Below are positions 6,922-10,182 of a DNA stretch of 10,182 nucleotides, in pieces (the stretch's first letter is position 1; every line of letters begins with the position of its first letter). The notes under the pieces were generated by a model. That model searched no databases, was not told the DNA's origin, and saw only the letters and a list, made by a program, of their open reading frames with translations. The stretch is taken from NCBI GenBank assembly GCA_029932545.1, contig JAOZPW010000134.1, positions 1 to 10,182 on the forward strand. Reading direction: 5' to 3'. The stretch is from Thermoanaerobaculales bacterium (lineage in GTDB: Bacteria > Acidobacteriota > Thermoanaerobaculia > Thermoanaerobaculales > Sulfomarinibacteraceae). A program made the position numbers and the translations under genes.

Positions 6922-8538
6922 TCAGGGGTTGTGGTCTGACCACGCCAGGAGGTCGCCTGATTCGAAGCCGTCCGCGAAGAGCAGACTGTCGACCAACCCG
7001 GTGTTACGGGCCATCGCACCCCATCCGTCGCCGTCCTGAGCATCACTGCTCGCACCTGGAAACGGGCTCGGCGGAGGTCCCGTCGCCCATGCGGTCACAC
7101 TGACGCCGGTGTCCGCCACATCGACCGCTGGGTAGACCTGGATACCATCAAGGGCGGTCATCGGCGCCGGGTTGACGAAACCGGTATTGATGCGAAACTC
7201 GGCGTTACGAACTGTGCCATCGGCGTTGTACTCCTCGGAGTAGACCTCCGACATTGCGTCGCACGCACCCGAAAGAATAGTACCAATATCACCGTCGGCA
7301 CAGTCGCTCGCCACCGCAGGATTGACCTCTTGGAAGAGGCTCGACCAGCTGATCACAAAGCCGCCGCCGAGGCCGATAGCCACATCAGGGAAGACCTGCT
7401 CCGAGAGGATGAAACTATTCACCTGCCATGCGTCGCCTTGGGCATTACCATCGCTGTCAAAACGCTTGGCGTGGACGGAATTGGCTGAATCGTCCATCGT
7501 TCTCGAGGCGCCCGGGGGAGCAACACCGTCACTGCCGGCAGAATGCCAAGTGATCACAAATTCACCCCTGTCGTTGCGTGCGACCCGCGGCATGTCCTGA
7601 CTGTCAATCGTATAGTCGTTGACACAAATCTCCTTGGTTGGGAAGATCAGCTCATCGGCGTTGCATCCCGGAACAGCTGTGGCACAGACGTCGAAACACT
7701 GGCCAGACAGATTGCTGACATCAATCGCTATACCCGATGCGTCGAAAATTCGCGCAAAAATGCCGGAGACATCTCCGTCCTGATACTCATCAGTTCCTCC
7801 GGCGCCCGACTGCCAGGTGATCACGAAGTTACCGTCAGAGTCGAACGACGGATCCGGAAAACGTTGGTTTCCGCGGGTCCACCAGTTGGCGATGACATCG
7901 GCCCCGTCAACCGGAGTTGAGTCAGCCAGAAAACGCCGGAAATGCACTTCTTTTGTGCCGGGAGTCTGGTCATCGATGCCGGAATCCCAGGCAATAATAA
8001 AGTCCCCGTTGTCCATCATATCCAGACGAGGATGTTCGTCCTTGTCAGCAATTATTGTATTGACCTTGAATTCAGCGAAGCGTGGACTGCCATCGGCCGT
8101 GAAACCAGATGCGAAAATCTCCAGGTTGCTGCCGGTCGGATCGCTCTCCCACGTGACCACAAAATCGCCGTCGGCATCGACCGCCACGTGAGGGTTCTCC
8201 TGGACACCTGTGATTCCCACATTGACCTGCATCTGGGCAAAGAGCCCGATGCCATCGGCCGTGAAACCACGAGCAAAGATGCCCGAGCCGTCACCATCGT
8301 ACTCGTCAGTCCAGACAATCACGTAGTTGCCGGCGTCGTCTGTATCAATGGCAGGTCCCGCCGGATCATCCGAGGTGAAATTGACGATGTCGACTCCAGA
8401 CGGAACCGTCTGGTTGCCTGTCGTAGTGCTGTTGACAATGAACTCATCACCCTGGAAGGGCAATCGATCGCCGGCCTCAACGGCCATATAGAAAAACAGG
8501 AACGTGACCACGACGACGAAACATAACCTCGATTTCAT
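6922..8538 (-). CDS. Secreted seven-repeat (beta-propeller-like) protein with DGFESG C-terminal tail
   Basis: The protein has 538 residues from ATG 8538. An in-frame ATG 48 bases upstream exists, but this one has GGAGG 5 bases before it and directly opens a signal peptide (MKSRLCFVVVVTFLFF..., cleavage near V-E-A, residue 22). Seven repeats carry G-(D/N/E)-(F/Y)-V-(I/V)-x-W-x-S, with Trp at 76, 130, 184, 242, 331, 398 and 484; the last is degenerate. Most are followed by (I/V)-x-A-x-x-(F/Y)-x-A/S-D/S-G. The count suggests a seven-bladed propeller. Acidic D-x-D-G loops could bind calcium. Between repeats 4 and 5 is an insert with Cys 281, 285, 292 and 305; a second pair (413, 426) lies in repeat 6. 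The C-terminus is LFADGFESGDLLAWSDHNP. Function unknown; surface binding is likely. It is transcribed separately from the amidohydrolase, 240 bases away. Confidence 0.85.
   Translation of the reverse strand: MKSRLCFVVVVTFLFFYMAVEAGDRLPFQGDEFIVNSTTTGNQTVPSGVDIVNFTSDDPAGPAIDTDDAGNYVIVWTDEYDGDGSGIFARGFTADGIGLFAQMQVNVGITGVQENPHVAVDADGDFVVTWESDPTGSNLEIFASGFTADGSPRFAEFKVNTIIADKDEHPRLDMMDNGDFIIAWDSGIDDQTPGTKEVHFRRFLADSTPVDGADVIANWWTRGNQRFPDPSFDSDGNFVITWQSGAGGTDEYQDGDVSGIFARIFDASGIAIDVSNLSGQCFDVCATAVPGCNADELIFPTKEICVNDYTIDSQDMPRVARNDRGEFVITWHSAGSDGVAPPGASRTMDDSANSVHAKRFDSDGNAQGDAWQVNSFILSEQVFPDVAIGLGGGFVISWSSLFQEVNPAVASDCADGDIGTILSGACDAMSEVYSEEYNADGTVRNAEFRINTGFVNPAPMTALDGIQVYPAVDVADTGVSVTAWATGPPPSPFPGASSDAQDGDGWGAMARNTGLVDSLLFADGFESGDLLAWSDHNP
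6937..6981 (-). other. C-terminal tail LFADGFESG-x3-AWS (second copy)
   Basis: Near the end of the propeller-like protein, L-F-A-D-G-F-E-S-G-D-L-L-A-W-S repeats the tail of the convergent six-repeat protein, with four added residues before the stop. The folds before the two tails are unrelated, so the tail itself seems to be the conserved unit. Confidence 0.55.
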
Positions 8539-8543
8539 TCCAG

Positions 8544-8548
8544 CCTCC
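8544..8548 (-). promoter_or_regulatory. Shine-Dalgarno that fixes the start of the propeller-like gene
   Basis: GGAGG on the minus strand stands 5 bases before ATG 8538. It favours this start over the ATG at 8586, which would add 16 residues ahead of an otherwise complete signal peptide. Confidence 0.65.
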
Positions 8549-8557
8549 ATCTCAAAG

Positions 8558-8586
8558 AATTTTCCCTGCTGAAGATACCATGACAA
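8558..8586 (-). promoter_or_regulatory. Candidate promoter of the propeller-like gene
   Basis: On the minus strand TTGTCA (8586-8581, 5 of 6 to the -35 consensus) is followed after 17 bases by AAAATT (8563-8558), only a 3-of-6 match to the -10. The implied start near 8551 leaves a very short leader with the GGAGG site. The -10 is weak, so this is a low-confidence call. The rest of the gap to 8778 shows no gene. Confidence 0.25.
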
Positions 8587-8756
8587 AATGGTCCTTGGCG
8601 TTAGATCCTCCTGGTACCACGAGTTCAGCTCGGCATCCGATCAAGAAAGTCGCTCCTCCAAAGTGCGAGACCCGCCCCTACAGTTCACCATCAGCTTCTG
8701 GGACTGAGTCAGCGCCAGAATGCAGAGGCAGATGGCAGCGTCCACGGGGCCGATGT

Positions 8757-8775
8757 CAGGGCGGTCTTGCCCCTG
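8757..8775 (-). terminator. Weak hairpin just after the amidohydrolase stop
   Basis: CAGGG and CCCTG (8757-8761 with 8771-8775) form a 5-bp stem beginning 3 bases past the amidohydrolase stop codon. There is no T-run, so intrinsic termination is doubtful. Confidence 0.15.
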
Positions 8776-8778
8776 CCC

Positions 8779-10182
8779 CTACCGACCCGAGTAGCGCACC
8801 TCGCCCCCGACAATCGTCGCCACGACGGTAACGTCCTCGAAACTCTCCTCCGGAACCTTGAGGAGATCATCCGACAACACGGTCAGGTCGGCATATTTCC
8901 CGACCTTGAGGCTCCCCTTGTCGTTCTCCTCGAAGACTGCAAATGCTGCACCGAGAGTCATGGCCTCGAGGGCTTCTTCCCGTGTCATGCACTGATCGGG
9001 GTAGAACAAGGCGCCGTTCCCCATCTTTCGGGTCACGGCTGAAGAGAACGTCGCCAATGGATCAACCGCCTCGACCGGCGCGTCGGTCCCTGCGGCCAGC
9101 ACGGCCCCGCTTTCCAGCAGATCACGCCAGACGTAGGCTCCGGCTTCGGCCCTGGCGTCCCCCATACGTTGCGGGACCCACGGTCCGTCAGAAGTGCAGT
9201 GGGTCGGCTGCATAGATGCGATCACTCCCATTTGGGCAAACCGCGGAATGTCGTCCGGGCTGAGGTGCTGGGCGTGCTCAATGCGCCAGCGAAGGTCTTC
9301 GGCTTCGGGGTGGTTTTCGAACTCAGCCTGGTAGATATCCAGGGTCTCTCGATTGGCTCTGTCCCCGATTGCATGGGTGCAGAACTGGTAACCGTGTTCC
9401 ATCGCCAGACGCGCAGTCTCGGCCATCGAGTCCAGCGGTTCGGTATTGAGGCCGGCACTGCCCGGCAGATCATTGTAGGGCTCGAGCAACCAGGCCCCGT
9501 GGGAACCCAGAGCGCCGTCGATCCAACGCTTGATGCCACGAACGGTCAGAAAGCCGTCACCGGCGCCAACGACCCGAACGGCATCCAGATGCGATTCAAT
9601 GATCTCGTTGGACTCGTGCAGCATCAGGCTCAACCGGATCTGCAGTTCACCAGCCTCGGCCATGGCCCGGAAACGCCCAGCATCTTTCAAGCTGGACGCA
9701 GCATCCTGGAATGACGTCAGTCCATTGGCCAGGCATTCCTCGGTGGCCAAGGCCACTTTTCGCCGGAAGAGTTCGTCGGTGTCCTGGCTGTCAATCACAT
9801 CCCTCACCAGTTCTTCGGCGGTTTCCCGCAACACCCCAATCACCCGTCCTTTCGAGTCACGGACGATCTCCCCTCCCGGAGGATTGGTGGTGGCCGGCCC
9901 AATCCCCGCCAGTTCCATTGCCCGAGTGTTGACGATCGCCGCATGACCACTGGCATGGGTCAGCATTACCGGATTGTCCGGCGACACGGCACTGAGACCG
10001 TCGTGGATGGGCAACCCCTCGACAGCTCCCTCCGGCAACTCTGTCCACTTCTCCTGGTGCCACCCACGACCAAAGATCCACTGCCCTTTGGGAGTTTCTG
10101 ATGCAGCCTGAGCCACCTGATCGACGATCTCCTGCCAGGTCTCCGCCCCCCCCAACTTGAGCTGCATCTGCGCCTTGCCGAC
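8779..10182 (-). CDS. YtcJ-like metal-dependent amidohydrolase (amidohydrolase 3 family), 5' end outside window
   Basis: The frame is open at base 10182 and ends with TAG at 8781-8779, giving 467 visible residues. Family members are usually about 550, so roughly the first 100, with the HxH metal motif and any signal peptide, lie outside. Typical YtcJ features are all present: GQWIFGRGWHQEKW, SGHAAIVNTRAMELAGI, PPGGEIVRD..G..IGVL.E.A, GLTSFQDA, IKRWIDGALGSHGAWLLEPY, THAIGDRANRETLD, RWRIEHAQHL and GTDAPVEAVDPL. Counting from the Met codon at 10167, the metal or catalytic residues are His265, His298 and Asp362. The end has the usual G-K-Y-A-D-L-T-V-L and a final beta segment. These enzymes hydrolyse C-N bonds in amides or cyclic amides; the substrate here is not predictable. 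With its catalytic residues intact it should be active. No partner gene is visible beside it. Confidence 0.92.
   Translation of the reverse strand, partial: VGKAQMQLKLGGAETWQEIVDQVAQAASETPKGQWIFGRGWHQEKWTELPEGAVEGLPIHDGLSAVSPDNPVMLTHASGHAAIVNTRAMELAGIGPATTNPPGGEIVRDSKGRVIGVLRETAEELVRDVIDSQDTDELFRRKVALATEECLANGLTSFQDAASSLKDAGRFRAMAEAGELQIRLSLMLHESNEIIESHLDAVRVVGAGDGFLTVRGIKRWIDGALGSHGAWLLEPYNDLPGSAGLNTEPLDSMAETARLAMEHGYQFCTHAIGDRANRETLDIYQAEFENHPEAEDLRWRIEHAQHLSPDDIPRFAQMGVIASMQPTHCTSDGPWVPQRMGDARAEAGAYVWRDLLESGAVLAAGTDAPVEAVDPLATFSSAVTRKMGNGALFYPDQCMTREEALEAMTLGAAFAVFEENDKGSLKVGKYADLTVLSDDLLKVPEESFEDVTVVATIVGGEVRYSGR

Noticed and set aside
7942..8526. 194-codon plus-strand frame antisense to the propeller-like gene
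   Set aside because: The minus strand carries the convincing W-x-S repeats; the plus-strand frame shows no recognisable pattern and has no ribosome site.
8580..8831. 83-codon plus-strand frame between the propeller-like gene and the amidohydrolase
   Set aside because: It is Pro/Arg/Ser-rich, with no domain and no ribosome site, and it runs into the antisense of the amidohydrolase end.

Overview
The window is a GC-rich bacterial segment. It carries five substantial genes, one convincing small gene and one gene fragment. I see no rRNA, tRNA, CRISPR array, integrase or complete insertion sequence. Three proteins carry clear export signals. Several traits recall Acidobacteriota or other soil and marine Gram-negative bacteria: repeat-rich secreted proteins ending in a DGFESG tail, a large C45-type hydrolase, and a YtcJ-like amidohydrolase. 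That placement is an impression from family content and is not proven.

Layout, left to right. (1) Positions 1-2384, minus strand, 3' end outside the window: an exported multidomain protein with a signal peptide, a carbohydrate-binding-like jelly roll, a C45 (penicillin acyltransferase-type) Ntn-hydrolase domain with candidate nucleophile Cys345, an acidic linker, and a C-terminal region resembling the C-terminal half of M1 peptidases without a zinc site. (2) A 94-base divergent intergenic region. (3) Positions 2482-4404, plus strand: a TPR protein with a C-terminal OmpR-type winged helix and BTAD domain, that is, a SARP/AfsR-class transcriptional activator with the domain order reversed. (4) A short promoter region, then a 67-residue protein (4521-4724) whose stop overlaps the start of a secreted six-repeat protein (4721-6679). 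(5) A 44-residue fragment of a holin-like small membrane protein (6690-6824). (6) Minus strand, 6922-8538: a secreted protein with seven F-V-x-x-W-x-S repeats, probably a beta-propeller. (7) Minus strand, 8779-10182, 5' end outside the window: a YtcJ-type amidohydrolase.

The most interesting point is the regulator plus its apparent target. Between the SARP-like gene and the small gene lies a perfect 8-bp direct repeat (TGTCAGTC twice, 11-bp period). Exactly 8 bp separate it from a -10-like TATCTT. This is the geometry described for SARP-activated promoters in Streptomyces. It suggests a self-contained module: a TPR-sensing activator switches on a translationally coupled pair made of a small cytosolic protein and a secreted disulfide-rich repeat protein.

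The secreted repeat protein and the propeller-like protein are unrelated in fold and lie convergently. Both nevertheless end in nearly the same tail (L-F-[SA]-D-G-F-E-S-G-x(3)-A-W), which looks like a shared C-terminal sorting or anchoring signal.
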